From contig CBDCDB010000008.1 in the NCBI GenBank assembly GCA_965215315.1, forward strand, positions 372,001-436,000: 64,000 bases of DNA, written 5' to 3'. Position 1 is the first letter of the stretch; the number at the start of each line of letters is the position of its first letter. Shown here one piece after another: positions 8,233 to 17,698 of this stretch. The stretch comes from Truepera sp965215315 (lineage in GTDB: Bacteria > Deinococcota > Deinococci > Deinococcales > Trueperaceae). Position numbers and translations under genes: made by a program. The notes beneath the pieces were generated by a model, which searched no databases, was not told the origin of the DNA, and saw nothing but the letters and a program-made list of their open reading frames with translations.

Positions 8233-9708
8233 ATGAACGTCTATCTACTTGTCGCCAGCTTTCTCGTCATCGCGGCAATCTTGAGCACCCGCGCTACTCA
8301 GCGGTTTGGACTGCCTGCGCTCGTGCTCTTTGTTGTCATCGGGATGTTGGCAGGCAGCGGCGGCCCCGGCAGAATTGATTTTAGCGACTATGACCTCAGC
8401 CTCGAGGTCGGTCTGGTCGCGCTGGCTATCATCTTGTTCAGCGGCGGTCTAGATACCCGGATGCGGCTCTTCCGGGCGTCGCTAGCGCCCGCGCTCAGCC
8501 TTTCAACGCTCGGGGTCGTCGTGACGATGGGGGTGATGGGCGGCGCGGCGTGGCTCCTCACCCCGCTCGGACCCTTGCAAAGCCTGCTCTTGGGCGCAGT
8601 GCTCGCCCCGACGGACGCCGCCGCCACCTTCAGCGTTCTCAAAGGGCGCGGGATTCCGGCCCGTTTGCGCGGGGTGCTCGAGACCGAATCGGGCACCAAC
8701 GACCCTGTCGGTCTCTATCTGACGGTAGCGCTCACAACTATCTTGGTCAGCGGTCAGGCGAACGGCTTGACCTTAGTCGGCGGCATCGTCGTTCAGCTTG
8801 CGCTCGGGGGAATCCTGGGCTACGTGTGGGGTCTAGCGCTCGTCTGGCTCCTCAACCACATCAAGCTAGACAGCTCCGGCCTCTACCCCTTGCTGGCGCT
8901 GGCGGGCGGCCTACTAGCCTACAGCGCGACCAATCTGGTCGGCGGCAACGGCTTTTTGGCGGTGTATCTGATGGGTCTCGTGGTCGGCAACCGCCGCGTT
9001 CCGCACCGGCAAAACCTGGCCTACTTTATGGAGGGGCTGGCGTGGGGCGCACAGATCGTGATGTTTTTGCTGCTCGGCCTGCTGGTTTTTCCCGCTCAGC
9101 TCCCCGGTATCTTGCCGGGGGCGCTACTCCTGACTTTCGTCCTGATCGTCGTCGCTCGCCCGCTCGCCGTTTTCGTCTGCTTGGAGCCCATTCAGAGATT
9201 GACGCACCACCACAGTTTTACGTGGCAAGAGTACACCCTCCTCAGCGGTGCGGGACTTAAAGGTGCCGTGCCGATTATTTTGGCCATCTTTCCGCTGCTG
9301 AACCAAATCGCCGACGGCAACGCTATTTTTAACATCGTGTTTGTCGTGGTCGTCGTCAGCACGACCGTGCAGGGGCTCGCCATCGGTCCCCTGGCCAAAC
9401 GCCTGGGGCTCCTTAAACGAGAACCGCCGGAGCCGCCCTTACGCATCGAATTAGGCGGCGTCGCACCACCGGGGAGCGCCGTCCTCGACGTGTTTTTAGA
9501 ACCGGATACGCGGGCTGTCGGGCAGCCTTTACGGGCGCTGCGGCTCCCCCAAGACGTGATTATCGCCGCGATCTACCGGGATGAAGAGCTCATCACGCCG
9601 CGCGGAGAGGTCGTTTTTAGGGCGGGCGACCACGTGTTTGTGATTACCAGAGACGTCGATAAAATCGGGATTCCGGCGACGTTTACGGGTAAGCGTCACG
9701 ACGTGTAA
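8233..9708 (+). CDS. K+/H+ or Na+/H+ antiporter, CPA1 NhaP2/CvrA type
   Basis: 491 residues. About twelve hydrophobic segments span residues 1-390, with the CPA1 signatures LAPTDAAATFSVL and ETESGTNDPVGLYL; the Asp residues of these motifs take part in ion exchange. A cytoplasmic TrkA-C (RCK-C) domain follows at about 405-485, as in NhaP2/CvrA. The usual role is proton-coupled export of K+ or Na+ for pH and osmotic balance. No partner gene is adjacent. Confidence 0.9.
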   Translation: MNVYLLVASFLVIAAILSTRATQRFGLPALVLFVVIGMLAGSGGPGRIDFSDYDLSLEVGLVALAIILFSGGLDTRMRLFRASLAPALSLSTLGVVVTMGVMGGAAWLLTPLGPLQSLLLGAVLAPTDAAATFSVLKGRGIPARLRGVLETESGTNDPVGLYLTVALTTILVSGQANGLTLVGGIVVQLALGGILGYVWGLALVWLLNHIKLDSSGLYPLLALAGGLLAYSATNLVGGNGFLAVYLMGLVVGNRRVPHRQNLAYFMEGLAWGAQIVMFLLLGLLVFPAQLPGILPGALLLTFVLIVVARPLAVFVCLEPIQRLTHHHSFTWQEYTLLSGAGLKGAVPIILAIFPLLNQIADGNAIFNIVFVVVVVSTTVQGLAIGPLAKRLGLLKREPPEPPLRIELGGVAPPGSAVLDVFLEPDTRAVGQPLRALRLPQDVIIAAIYRDEELITPRGEVVFRAGDHVFVITRDVDKIGIPATFTGKRHDV

Positions 9709-9951
9709 CGGTGAGTTTTTCGTGGGTTCGGAACCCATGACAACGGTGAGCGCTGACTTTCAAAAGGTAAAGACACGGTGCAAGGTACGCGGTGTAAAAC
9801 CGGGAATACGGTGTCTAGAGGCTGTTAAAGTCTGATATCGCTTCCAACTTTTGAAGCTGTCTCGCGCCTTACAAGTCGGACTGACCGCAATTTTTTAGGA
9901 TTTAGAACTCAGCCGCCGGGATACACTCGAGATAAAAGCAGGTACGTACAG

Positions 9952-10299
9952 ATGAGAAAGGTTAGGTCATTGTCGTCAGTCATAACACTGATAATTGTGT
10001 TGTCCGGTTGCGGTTTCGGTAACTGCGACCTCGTATTGAGAACGGGTTTAAGGCCGGACAAAACAACAATCACCGTTGGAGAAACCATCACGCTTACGCC
10101 CTACGACGAAAGCTGCGGTGCCTCAGGAAAGATACCTCCACTCACTTGGAGTTCGACGAAGCCTGAAGTTGCGTCTGTAAACTCAAATACAGGAGAGATT
10201 AGAGGCGAGTCTGAAGGCGCAGCGTACATCATGGCAGAAGCAGGAGGTGAAGGGGGTATCTTTATAGGCTCCGCGGAAATTACTGTTACGTCCCCGTAA
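9952..10299 (+). CDS. Small lipoprotein with Ig-like (BIG2) domain
   Basis: 115 residues. Signal peptide with the lipobox LSGC near residues 18-21, so the mature N-terminus should be a lipidated Cys at the cell envelope. The rest is one bacterial Ig-like group 2 domain: LRPDKTTITVGETITLTP, then LTWSSTKPEVASVNSNTGEI. Codon use is more AT-rich than in neighbours, which hints at recent acquisition. The preceding 9709-9951 shows no other gene. The ligand or role is unknown. Confidence 0.75.
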   Translation: MRKVRSLSSVITLIIVLSGCGFGNCDLVLRTGLRPDKTTITVGETITLTPYDESCGASGKIPPLTWSSTKPEVASVNSNTGEIRGESEGAAYIMAEAGGEGGIFIGSAEITVTSP

Positions 10300-10413
10300 A
10301 AGTTTAGGAAATGAGGAATTTGCCCCAAGCAGGTTCCTTTTTTTCGATCTGACTGTGGGACTCAGTAGGCGGTAAAAGTTAGCAGGACAGAGCTAGAGCG
10401 GTATAAGATGCTT

Positions 10414-11139
10414 TCAGACGACCTCGAGCCCCGTCAGATACGCTAGAAACGACGGTAAAATCGGCAGCACGCAGGGTGACAAAAACGACAACGCCCCCGC
10501 TACGAAGGCCAGCGCCAAGCTCGGCTCCGCACCCGTAAGAAAAACGGTTTCCAAACTGCCCAGACTCGTCAGATAGGGCGTAAATTGACCCGTCCAGTTG
10601 AGCAGCAAAATGACGCCGACGAAGATCAGCAGAACGCCCCCGACGCGCTCCAGAACCCCCGTAAAACGGCGCACACGCTGCCACAGCGGGAGCAGCTGGG
10701 CAAACAGTAGAAACGGAACGCCGAAACCGAGGGCGTAGGTGCCCAAGAGCCAGCCGCCCTGTGCGGCGCTGCCGCTCGAGCCCGCCAGGGCCAAAATGCT
10801 CGCCAGAATCGGCCCGACGCACGGCGTCCAGCCCGCTGCAAACGCCACGCCGACCACCGCCGAACCGACAAAACCGCCGGGTTTACGCACTAAATGCACG
10901 CGCCTATCGCGTTGCAAAAAAGGTAACGGCAGCGCGCGCAGCGTTACAAGACCCATCACGATTAAAAACAGGCCCGTTACCCTTCTAAACGCGTCGCCAA
11001 AGTTAAACAGCGCGTCGCTAATCAACCCCGTGCTAAAGCCCAGCGCGACAAATGTCAGGCTCAAACCGAACACGAACGCCAAGCTGTGTCCGGCGACGAG
11101 CAGGCGGGCTTGCGCTGTACTGCGGCTTAAGGTTGCCAC
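10414..11139 (-). CDS. ccdA: CcdA/DsbD-type thiol electron transporter
   Basis: 241 residues with six predicted membrane segments and the paired CcdA motifs AAGWTPCVGPILASIL and LSFLSPCVLPILPSFLAYL; the two Cys are the redox pair. It moves reducing equivalents from cytoplasmic thioredoxin to outward-facing thiol proteins. Its start overlaps the end of the TlpA-like gene, a natural redox partner, so the two form one operon with the DUF3179 gene. Confidence 0.93.
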   Translation of the reverse strand: MATLSRSTAQARLLVAGHSLAFVFGLSLTFVALGFSTGLISDALFNFGDAFRRVTGLFLIVMGLVTLRALPLPFLQRDRRVHLVRKPGGFVGSAVVGVAFAAGWTPCVGPILASILALAGSSGSAAQGGWLLGTYALGFGVPFLLFAQLLPLWQRVRRFTGVLERVGGVLLIFVGVILLLNWTGQFTPYLTSLGSLETVFLTGAEPSLALAFVAGALSFLSPCVLPILPSFLAYLTGLEVV

Positions 11140-11705
11140 GTCACCCCGATCCGTGCGAGACGTTCAGCGAGGACGGCTTCAGGAATCTCGCCGACGTAGA
11201 GGCTCCCCAGCACACCGTCCGCGCTGATAAAAAAACTCGTCGGCATCCCCCGTACCCGGTAGCGTTTGGCAACCTCGAGGGTATCCTCAACATCCGCAGG
11301 GTGTTCAGAAGTTGGATTTACGGCGCTCCGCAAGCTCAGCGCGTTCGCTTCCAGGTACTGCACCACCGCTTCACGCCCTTCTCCGGCGTTGATTAGAAGT
11401 ATTTGCAGCTCAGACGTTTCCTCGGTGACACTTTGAAAGAGCGGCAGCTCTTCCTGACACGGCGGGCACCAGGTCGCCCAGAAGTTGAGCAGCAAGGGTT
11501 TTCCAGCAAACTCGTTCAGGGTCACGGGTTCGCCCGTACTGTCTTGCAAGATAAAATTCGGTGCAAGTTCACCGACGCTCTGCGCCGTAACCCAAGTTGT
11601 AGTCCAGCTTCCGAACATCAGAACGCCGTAAAAAAGACTACTGAAAAGTCCGCGGAAAAGATTTTTGTAGAAAAGACGTTGGTAGAAAGGACCGTTCACG
11701 GTCAT
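11127..11705 (-). CDS. TlpA/ResA-like membrane-anchored thioredoxin
   Basis: 192 residues. A single N-terminal hydrophobic segment (about 20-40) anchors a thioredoxin fold with the active site WCPPC in FWATWCPPCQEELPLF (about 81-96) and the cis-Pro region GMPTSFFI. It probably reduces disulfides in extracytoplasmic proteins such as apocytochromes or copper sites, receiving electrons from the CcdA homologue encoded just downstream. It begins one base after the DUF3179 gene ends. Confidence 0.9.
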   Translation of the reverse strand: MTVNGPFYQRLFYKNLFRGLFSSLFYGVLMFGSWTTTWVTAQSVGELAPNFILQDSTGEPVTLNEFAGKPLLLNFWATWCPPCQEELPLFQSVTEETSELQILLINAGEGREAVVQYLEANALSLRSAVNPTSEHPADVEDTLEVAKRYRVRGMPTSFFISADGVLGSLYVGEIPEAVLAERLARIGVTWQP

Positions 11706-13004
11706 TTACGGTGCCGCGCCGTAGATGCGGGTTTCGGGTTTGAAGGCGGCCCAGGCAAACCATAACGTATTGTCGTGAACGACGGACGTTAGCTGCTGCC
11801 CGCTGAGTTCGCCAGCGACGGCCTCGCCTAAAAGCGTCCACTGCGACCCGGTTTCTTCGTCACGAAACGCGCCGTCTTCCGGGCGGAACGTAAGGGTTTG
11901 CCCGCCCAACTGCCGCCTAAAGACGTTCGCTGCGCCGACGTCCTGAGCGTCCGCGATGTCCCCCGCACCGAGTGCAGTCCGCGTCCCTTCCGCCCAAAAG
12001 ACAGTGATGGGCTGACCGCCGACCGTATCGTTGACGACCCGCTCAGTGCTCAGCTCCCTAAAGGGGTAGGCTACGGTTTCGGCGTCCGAACCGTCACCTA
12101 GCTCAAGGGTCACAACCCGCTCTTTGGGCGGCAAGCGCCCGTCCGTTTCGCCGCGAAACAAAAACGCGGGTGAATCCGCGTCGTCGTAGCCGACGTAAGG
12201 ATTGCTGCCGTAATCTCTAGAAAAGCCGGTTTCTTGTGATAAGACCGCTGCGTCCGGGTAGGTCTCTTGCGCTTCCCGAAACGAAACGATAGGTGCGGGG
12301 TAGCGTACCAGGGTCGTACCGGTCAGCGACCCCACCACCCCTTCGCCGACGAGTTGCGACCAGAGCGTGCTGCTCTGCGAATCGAACATCAGCAAGTTGG
12401 AGTTGTACAGGAGCCCTGATACGCCGAAGGTGACCTCGAGCCCTCCCACTACGCCCCCCTCACCCTGCTGCTCTGCGTAAGCTCCCAGGTACGCCTCGCC
12501 CAGAGAACCCTGTTTCCCGTCAGGATTAAACTGCTGCACCCGCCCCAAATCCCCCGCGCTAAGCGGTACGCGCCGGTCGAAGGCCAGAGCGCTATTACAT
12601 AACGGGCAAAACGTCACGGCGACCGGTACGCCGCCGAGGGTGTCATTGACGATTTCGTGCCAGGTCAGGATTTGCAGTGGGTAGATGCGGCTCTCGCCGC
12701 CCAAGCTCAGGGCGATGACCGGCTCCTGTTCCGCCAGCCACGTCGCTTGGCGCTGCGTGACAAACTGCGGCGCAGCGCTTTCACCTGCTGCGCCCGCGTG
12801 GTCGCCGCTGAAGCCGAGCGCCGGGATGCCCTGAGGGGGCGGCCCGCCGCTCAGGATTTCTTCTAGCGGGATCAAAGCCCGGTTTGTATCGACCCCTAAC
12901 GTACGAAACGTAGTGGACTGAGCGCTTCCTACAGCGCACCCAAAAACCGCGAAGATAACGCCAACGATCTGTAAGCTTTTAGTCTGGACGCGCTGCATCT
13001 CCAA
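11706..13004 (-). CDS. Secreted DUF3179 protein
   Basis: 432 residues with a cleavable N-terminal signal (about 1-30). The DUF3179 hallmark AVTFCPLCNSALAFDRR contains a CPLC pair, and SNLLMFDSQSSTLWSQL and PYVGYDDADSPAFLF match the family pattern. The function of DUF3179 is unknown. Here it leads an operon with TlpA-like and CcdA-like genes, which suggests that its Cys pair needs reduction or metallation outside the cytoplasm. Confidence 0.88.
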   Translation of the reverse strand: MEMQRVQTKSLQIVGVIFAVFGCAVGSAQSTTFRTLGVDTNRALIPLEEILSGGPPPQGIPALGFSGDHAGAAGESAAPQFVTQRQATWLAEQEPVIALSLGGESRIYPLQILTWHEIVNDTLGGVPVAVTFCPLCNSALAFDRRVPLSAGDLGRVQQFNPDGKQGSLGEAYLGAYAEQQGEGGVVGGLEVTFGVSGLLYNSNLLMFDSQSSTLWSQLVGEGVVGSLTGTTLVRYPAPIVSFREAQETYPDAAVLSQETGFSRDYGSNPYVGYDDADSPAFLFRGETDGRLPPKERVVTLELGDGSDAETVAYPFRELSTERVVNDTVGGQPITVFWAEGTRTALGAGDIADAQDVGAANVFRRQLGGQTLTFRPEDGAFRDEETGSQWTLLGEAVAGELSGQQLTSVVHDNTLWFAWAAFKPETRIYGAAP

Positions 13005-13168
13005 ATCCCTCCCTGACGCTGCTAAGTTAACTCAGGCTAGCGAGTCTGGTTGTGCGGGTCGGTCAAATAGGGGACACGTCGGCTGACGCATAAAAACATC
13101 CCCTCTAAGTCACCTATTTAACCGTCTTTGTGGCGATTTCCAGCTACTTTTGGCATAAAGGGGTCACT

Positions 13169-13657
13169 GTGAGTTACGTTATTAAGGTTTTCGTGTTTAT
13201 CAGTTTGCTGGTTGCCGTTACCGCGTTTGGCAATCCTTCTCAAGCGCAGCTTCAAACGGGACATGTTGAAAGCCCCCGACCAGACTTGCCGTTTCCTGGC
13301 AATCCCGACCCTGACGCTTGCGGCATTCCGCAGCGCTGGGGTTCTGATGTGCCCGCGCAGCTCACAGGTTTTTATAGGGGTAAGCTGGCGCAGCCCACAG
13401 TGTTTTTGTACGACAGTCACGCGCGCCGCGCCGTAACGGGTCAGGCCGAAAGCGGCACAAAGGTGCGCGTGCTGCTCTTTCAGAGCAATCCTACACTGAA
13501 CTTTTACCTGGTCAAAACACTTGGCACAAATCCACAGGAGGGCTGGGTGCCCGCGCCCTTTTTGAAGCTCGAGCCCCAACCTGACCTCGCCGAGGTCGGA
13601 GCGTTTGATCCCAAGTCGTTTAATCCCGAGTTTCTATCCCCGAGTCAAACGCAGTAG
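13169..13657 (+). CDS. Secreted hypothetical protein
   Basis: About 162 residues from GTG 13169, chosen because AAAGGGG lies six bases upstream and the product then begins directly with a signal peptide (SYVIKVFVFISLLVAVTA). The in-frame GTG 13130 would add 13 polar residues. The mature part is Pro-rich, then has a beta-rich stretch resembling an SH3-like fold (TKVRVLLFQSN...GWVPAPFLKL). No family is recognised with certainty. It is convergent with the baeRF gene. Confidence 0.65.
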   Translation: MSYVIKVFVFISLLVAVTAFGNPSQAQLQTGHVESPRPDLPFPGNPDPDACGIPQRWGSDVPAQLTGFYRGKLAQPTVFLYDSHARRAVTGQAESGTKVRVLLFQSNPTLNFYLVKTLGTNPQEGWVPAPFLKLEPQPDLAEVGAFDPKSFNPEFLSPSQTQ

Positions 13658-13761
13658 AGGCCGACTGAGCGGCAACGTTCTCGAGCCGAGCTTTGCCGAC
13701 CCGTTGGCCTTTTGAGCACGGCTTGCAGCACGTTTCTGTAAAGATAGCCGGACCTGAAACC

Positions 13762-14919
13762 TTAAAAGCGGTAGACCGCCGCCACCTCGCCCTCACCCGG
13801 AACCTCCTGGGGTTCGGCGGCGTAGACCGTACCGCCGTTGAGCAGCGTATGAACCGCGGCGAGATCAAAGAGGTCGTAGGCCTCCGTCCCCGCTTCATCG
13901 TGGAACTCGGCGGTGCGGGCTTCAGGGTCGTAGCGTCCCCAACGGTACTCTCGGAGTGGGACGAACAGCGTCTGGACCCGGCTGTCGTAAGAAGCGGGCA
14001 GCACGCCCTTCAGGTCAGTGCCGACTTGCGCCGGGTCTGAGCCCTGTTTGACCATGAAAGCTTCCGCATCTTTGCCGCGCCGTTCGCCGAAATGAGCGGC
14101 GACAACCGCCCACGCGCGTTCATGAAGCCCTTCGTCGCTCATGACTTCAGGGTTGTCCTCGACAAAACGCTCCATCAGGCCGTTGTAATGATTGGCCTCT
14201 TGGTAGATAGGAAAGTTAGTGACGTTGCCGACAAAAACGACGGGAATACGGTCGCCCTGGGGCTCGAGCAGCCTTCTCAAGCCGTTGTCGAGCACCGTAA
14301 AAAAGCGCAAGATATCTTTTTTAGGTTCTTCTTCCTCCGCACCTTGCGCCTGTAGCGGCGTGCCGCTACCTCTTCCGGCCGTTGCGTAGGCGCGCAGCGT
14401 CGGTTCGGCGTCGTCGTCGTAGCGGAGCGCTTCTGCCAGACTGGTCGGTGCGTCCTCTAAAGACACCTCACTGACGCTGTAACGGGTGGCCTGCAGTAGC
14501 CGAACCTTGTTCAGCGTCACCGCCAGGATGTAAAAACGCCCGTCATCGGTCAGGAGCGGCAGCAGCGGTTTGAGGTGAAAGCGGTCTGAAACCACGCTCA
14601 GCTCTTCGGGTGCGAGCGGCAGCTGGTACTGAAACTGCTCGTCAGCAGCCAGAAACACCGCCAACCCCTTGCGCTGGTGTTGCCAAAAGTGGTTGTCTCC
14701 GACCAGTTTTTGTGCCGGACTCAGCAAGGTGTCAACGTCCCGGTCGTCGTAACCGCGTTCACGCAGCCGCGCCGCCGCGTCCTGCACCCGGTTTTTGAAG
14801 CGAATGGCGTTTTCGCGAGTGGCTGCGCCCGCTTCGTGGGTCGGCAGATAGAGGCTGACGCAGACGCCGCGCTCGGTATCGCTCAACGTTTTGAGGTCTT
14901 CTTTTGTGGGTAAGTCCAT
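13762..14919 (-). CDS. baeRF-family (eRF1-like) protein
   Basis: 385 residues resembling the bacterial archaeo-eukaryotic release factor families: an N-terminal domain opening CVSLYLPTHEAG, a middle part with FVGNVTNFPIY, and a C-terminal eRF1-domain-3-like segment around YDLFDLAAVHTLLNGGTVY. These proteins are thought to act on stalled ribosomes or peptidyl-tRNA, but most are untested. A Glu-rich insert lies near residue 195. It is a monocistronic unit followed by the gene-free 14920-15134. Confidence 0.7.
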   Translation of the reverse strand: MDLPTKEDLKTLSDTERGVCVSLYLPTHEAGAATRENAIRFKNRVQDAAARLRERGYDDRDVDTLLSPAQKLVGDNHFWQHQRKGLAVFLAADEQFQYQLPLAPEELSVVSDRFHLKPLLPLLTDDGRFYILAVTLNKVRLLQATRYSVSEVSLEDAPTSLAEALRYDDDAEPTLRAYATAGRGSGTPLQAQGAEEEEPKKDILRFFTVLDNGLRRLLEPQGDRIPVVFVGNVTNFPIYQEANHYNGLMERFVEDNPEVMSDEGLHERAWAVVAAHFGERRGKDAEAFMVKQGSDPAQVGTDLKGVLPASYDSRVQTLFVPLREYRWGRYDPEARTAEFHDEAGTEAYDLFDLAAVHTLLNGGTVYAAEPQEVPGEGEVAAVYRF

Positions 14920-15134
14920 CTGTCATTGTTATCTTTTATAGCTCCGGGGTGCTGTAGCGTTGCCTAAAGTCTGAGTTGCTGCGTCTGGGCTAAAGGTCGG
15001 GGTTTACGGCAACTTCTACCCCCGGCGAGAGCGCCGTTATCTTGCGGGTTAGTCAGGTAAGCTGAACACCGACCTTACCGAACTTGCGTCCCTGTTAGAT
15101 TCTTCTACCCGGCCCCAACGGTTACGCTTAGCGG

Positions 15135-15674
15135 ATGGAACATCGAGATGCCGTTTCCCTTATTGCCGCTGGCGCTACGGCGACCGGTGAACGCTGGGCC
15201 GACCTCGGAGCCGGGAGCGGCGTCTTTACCCGCGCCCTCAGCGAACTACTCGGGCCGGAAGGGTCTGTTGTCGCTGTTGACCGCAACGCCCGCGCCTTAC
15301 AAGAGATCGGTACACCGCCCGCTGCCGCCATAAAGCTCTACCGGGCCGACTTTACGGGGGCGCTCGAGCTCGCCCCCCTAGACGGTCTGCTACTCGCCAA
15401 CTCCCTGCACTTTGTCAGGCGGCAAGAACGGGCGTTGCGCCAGCTTTTACGGCACCTGTGTCCTGACGGAAAAATTCTGCTTGTCGAGTACGACGTCCGG
15501 CAACCCTCACCGTGGAACCCGTACCCGGTTCCGCCGGGGCGGTTTGAAGCCCTCGCCGCCGCTGTAGGGTTGCAAGACGTTACCGAACTCGGCCGCCGCC
15601 CTTCGCGTTTCGGCGGACGTGACCTCTACGTGGCTGCCGCACACAAGTCTAGACCCCTAAACGTTTCTAAGTGA
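15135..15674 (+). CDS. SAM-dependent methyltransferase
   Basis: 179 residues with class I methyltransferase motifs: motif I WADLGAGSGVFTRAL (about 19-33), the acidic residue VVAVDRN closing strand 2, and post-motif LLVEYD. Length fits a minimal type 11 domain. The ATG follows a TANNNT box (TACGCT) by 6 bases, so it may be leaderless. It converges on the halogenase-like gene, overlapping it by 18 bases at the 3' ends. The substrate is unknown. Confidence 0.82.
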   Translation: MEHRDAVSLIAAGATATGERWADLGAGSGVFTRALSELLGPEGSVVAVDRNARALQEIGTPPAAAIKLYRADFTGALELAPLDGLLLANSLHFVRRQERALRQLLRHLCPDGKILLVEYDVRQPSPWNPYPVPPGRFEALAAAVGLQDVTELGRRPSRFGGRDLYVAAAHKSRPLNVSK

Positions 15675-17315
15675 CCGCGCCCGGATCGCCGCCGCCGAAT
15701 AGGTCGCCCGCTCACCCAAAAACGTCCTGATCAGCGACCCGGTTGTGACGCCCCCGAAAAAATGGTCTCGGTACGCGCCGCGCCCTAAAAAGCCTGTGTT
15801 GTGGCCCAGCAGCCCGAGCCGCAGTTTGCGTTTGGGCAGGTGTGTTTTGCCGTCTAAAACTGCCGCGAAAGCTCTGGGCAACCACTCGAGCGCCCTAAGC
15901 TGCGCCTGAATATCTGTCACCGCGAGGTCAACCGCCCCTTCGTCGTGCAGGTCGAGGTGCCCCAGTCGCCCGTCAATCTCGTCAGCCAAGACTTGGAACT
16001 CGGCGAAGCCGCCCCCGACGAGCCGCAAACTTTTAGTTCCAGCGTAGTAGTCGCGGCGGCCCCCGGCCATCGCCCGGACGCTGCTCAGTTTGACGAACTC
16101 GGTGTAGGCTCCTAACAGCCACAACACGCTGTACACCGTCCAGAGTTTGGGATTGGTGAACGACCGGTACGAGTTGGCAACCAACCGGTCGTTGGCCCGG
16201 ACAAACCCGAGCGTGGTGGCCTCTAGAGGTGCAAACCGTGCGGCGCTGTAATCGCCGTCTTGTTTCGCTGTCAGTAGCAGATCCGCCAACACCGACACGC
16301 TGCTCAGCGTCGTGTAGAGCCCCTTCGAGTAGAGCGGGTCGATAAACCCGGCGGCGTGACCGAGCAGTGCGTAACGGTCGCCGACGACGCGTTTTGAGCT
16401 GTACTGGACCCGTCCGGTACGCGTCCAGGGGCGCGCGGCTTTTGCGTCCGCGAAGTGCTTCTGGATACTCGGAAAGCGGGCGATAAAGCTTCGGAACTCG
16501 TCCTCCGGGCTCTCGTCAGCTTCAGGGTAAAGACGCGGGTCGAGCATCAGCCCGACGCTGCAGAGCGGGTTCGTCGCGCCTTTGTGATTGTTAAAAGGAA
16601 TGACCCAGAGCCAGCCGCCTTCAAAGATGTGGTGGAGCGTGCCTTCGGACACGCGAAAGGGCAAGTTGCCCTGGTTGGGCGTGGTGGCGTTGTAGTCGGG
16701 AACACCGACCATGTGGGTGAAAAGCGCCCTCGAGTGCGTCTGCAGCTCAAAATCCCGGAGTTCGAACTGGTCCGCTAACAGCGACTTGAACCCGCCCGCA
16801 TCGACCACATAAGCCGCCGTAACGCTGTCCGTGTCCGTCTTTACGGTAACTTTGGCGTCGCCGACCTCGAGTTCCCGTACCGGCGTGTTTTGCAGCACGG
16901 TTGCGCCGTAACGCACGGCGGTCGTCGTCAAAAATGAATCGACGTCCTGCCGGTAAAGGTGCAACTCGTGACCGTGCGGCGCTTTGGGAATCACCGCTTG
17001 CAGCACCTGCGTCGGGTCTTGCTCGTGCCCGGCCTTATGGTGCAGATAAGAAAAGTGCCGTTTGACGCCGTGTGAACTGCCGATCAGCGGCAGGTAATGT
17101 TCCGAACTAAAATAGGCGAGTTCAGGAACGTCGTAAAGATCGGCAAGCGCGCGCATCGTCTCGCTCGTTTCCAGGATCATCGACTCGCCGATGCTGAACT
17201 TGGGGTGCGTTTTGGCCTCAAACACCACGGTGCGGACGCCGTTTTTAGCAAGAATGGCTGCTAGTGACGACCCCGCGATCCCTGAGCCGATGATGGCAAC
17301 GTCAAACTGGTTCAT
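15657..17315 (-). CDS. Flavin-dependent halogenase-like FAD oxidoreductase
   Basis: 552 residues from ATG 17315, which follows AGGAAGG; the upstream in-frame start adds 16 residues of no family character. N-terminal dinucleotide fold DVAIIGSGIAGSS (about 5-17), then FSIGESMI. GGWLWVIPF contains WxWxIP, the hallmark of flavin-dependent halogenases, and LLGHAAGFIDPLYSKG matches the second FAD-contact region. The roughly 200-residue C-terminal part is unusual. It could be a halogenase or a monooxygenase of the same superfamily. No biosynthetic cluster is adjacent. Confidence 0.75.
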   Translation of the reverse strand: MNQFDVAIIGSGIAGSSLAAILAKNGVRTVVFEAKTHPKFSIGESMILETSETMRALADLYDVPELAYFSSEHYLPLIGSSHGVKRHFSYLHHKAGHEQDPTQVLQAVIPKAPHGHELHLYRQDVDSFLTTTAVRYGATVLQNTPVRELEVGDAKVTVKTDTDSVTAAYVVDAGGFKSLLADQFELRDFELQTHSRALFTHMVGVPDYNATTPNQGNLPFRVSEGTLHHIFEGGWLWVIPFNNHKGATNPLCSVGLMLDPRLYPEADESPEDEFRSFIARFPSIQKHFADAKAARPWTRTGRVQYSSKRVVGDRYALLGHAAGFIDPLYSKGLYTTLSSVSVLADLLLTAKQDGDYSAARFAPLEATTLGFVRANDRLVANSYRSFTNPKLWTVYSVLWLLGAYTEFVKLSSVRAMAGGRRDYYAGTKSLRLVGGGFAEFQVLADEIDGRLGHLDLHDEGAVDLAVTDIQAQLRALEWLPRAFAAVLDGKTHLPKRKLRLGLLGHNTGFLGRGAYRDHFFGGVTTGSLIRTFLGERATYSAAAIRARSLRNV

Positions 17316-17698
17316 CGTGGCACGTTCCTTCCTGATGCTGCATAACGCTACCTTACCGCGCAACTGCCAAAAAGTTAGGTGCCGGGAGAAAAGAGCAGAG
17401 CCCTTTACGCCTGTTCTACCAAACAGCTGGGTTTATAGAGAAAGGAGGCTAAACCGAGTATCCTGACCTCTGTATTTTGAGCCCTGTATTTCTAGCAGAT
17501 ATCGTCTGGCTAAAAACGCTTTCAGCCTAATTTTCACTGACCAGCACGTATATTCTAAGATGATACGGGTGTCAGCTCCTCGTGAAAATGCTATTTGAAC
17601 CCTGTCTTCTTTAGGCCCCGGCTTCCCGGTACCGCATCTCCAAGTGTTTGTAAAGGAAGGTGGGAGAGACCTACAACCGAACTATAGTTCAGGCGAGG
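17316..17698. other. Gene-free interval
   Basis: About 380 bases between the start of the halogenase-like gene and the end of a peroxiredoxin-like gene. It contains the start region of the former and a perfect 12-base palindrome GAACTATAGTTC (17679-17690), but no open frame with coding character. Confidence 0.5.

Noticed and set aside
17679..17690. GAACTATAGTTC palindrome as an operator
   Set aside because: A single copy about 10 bases before a stop codon of the opposite gene, with no promoter beside it. A similar core at 52484 is part of overlapping promoters, not evidence of a shared regulator.
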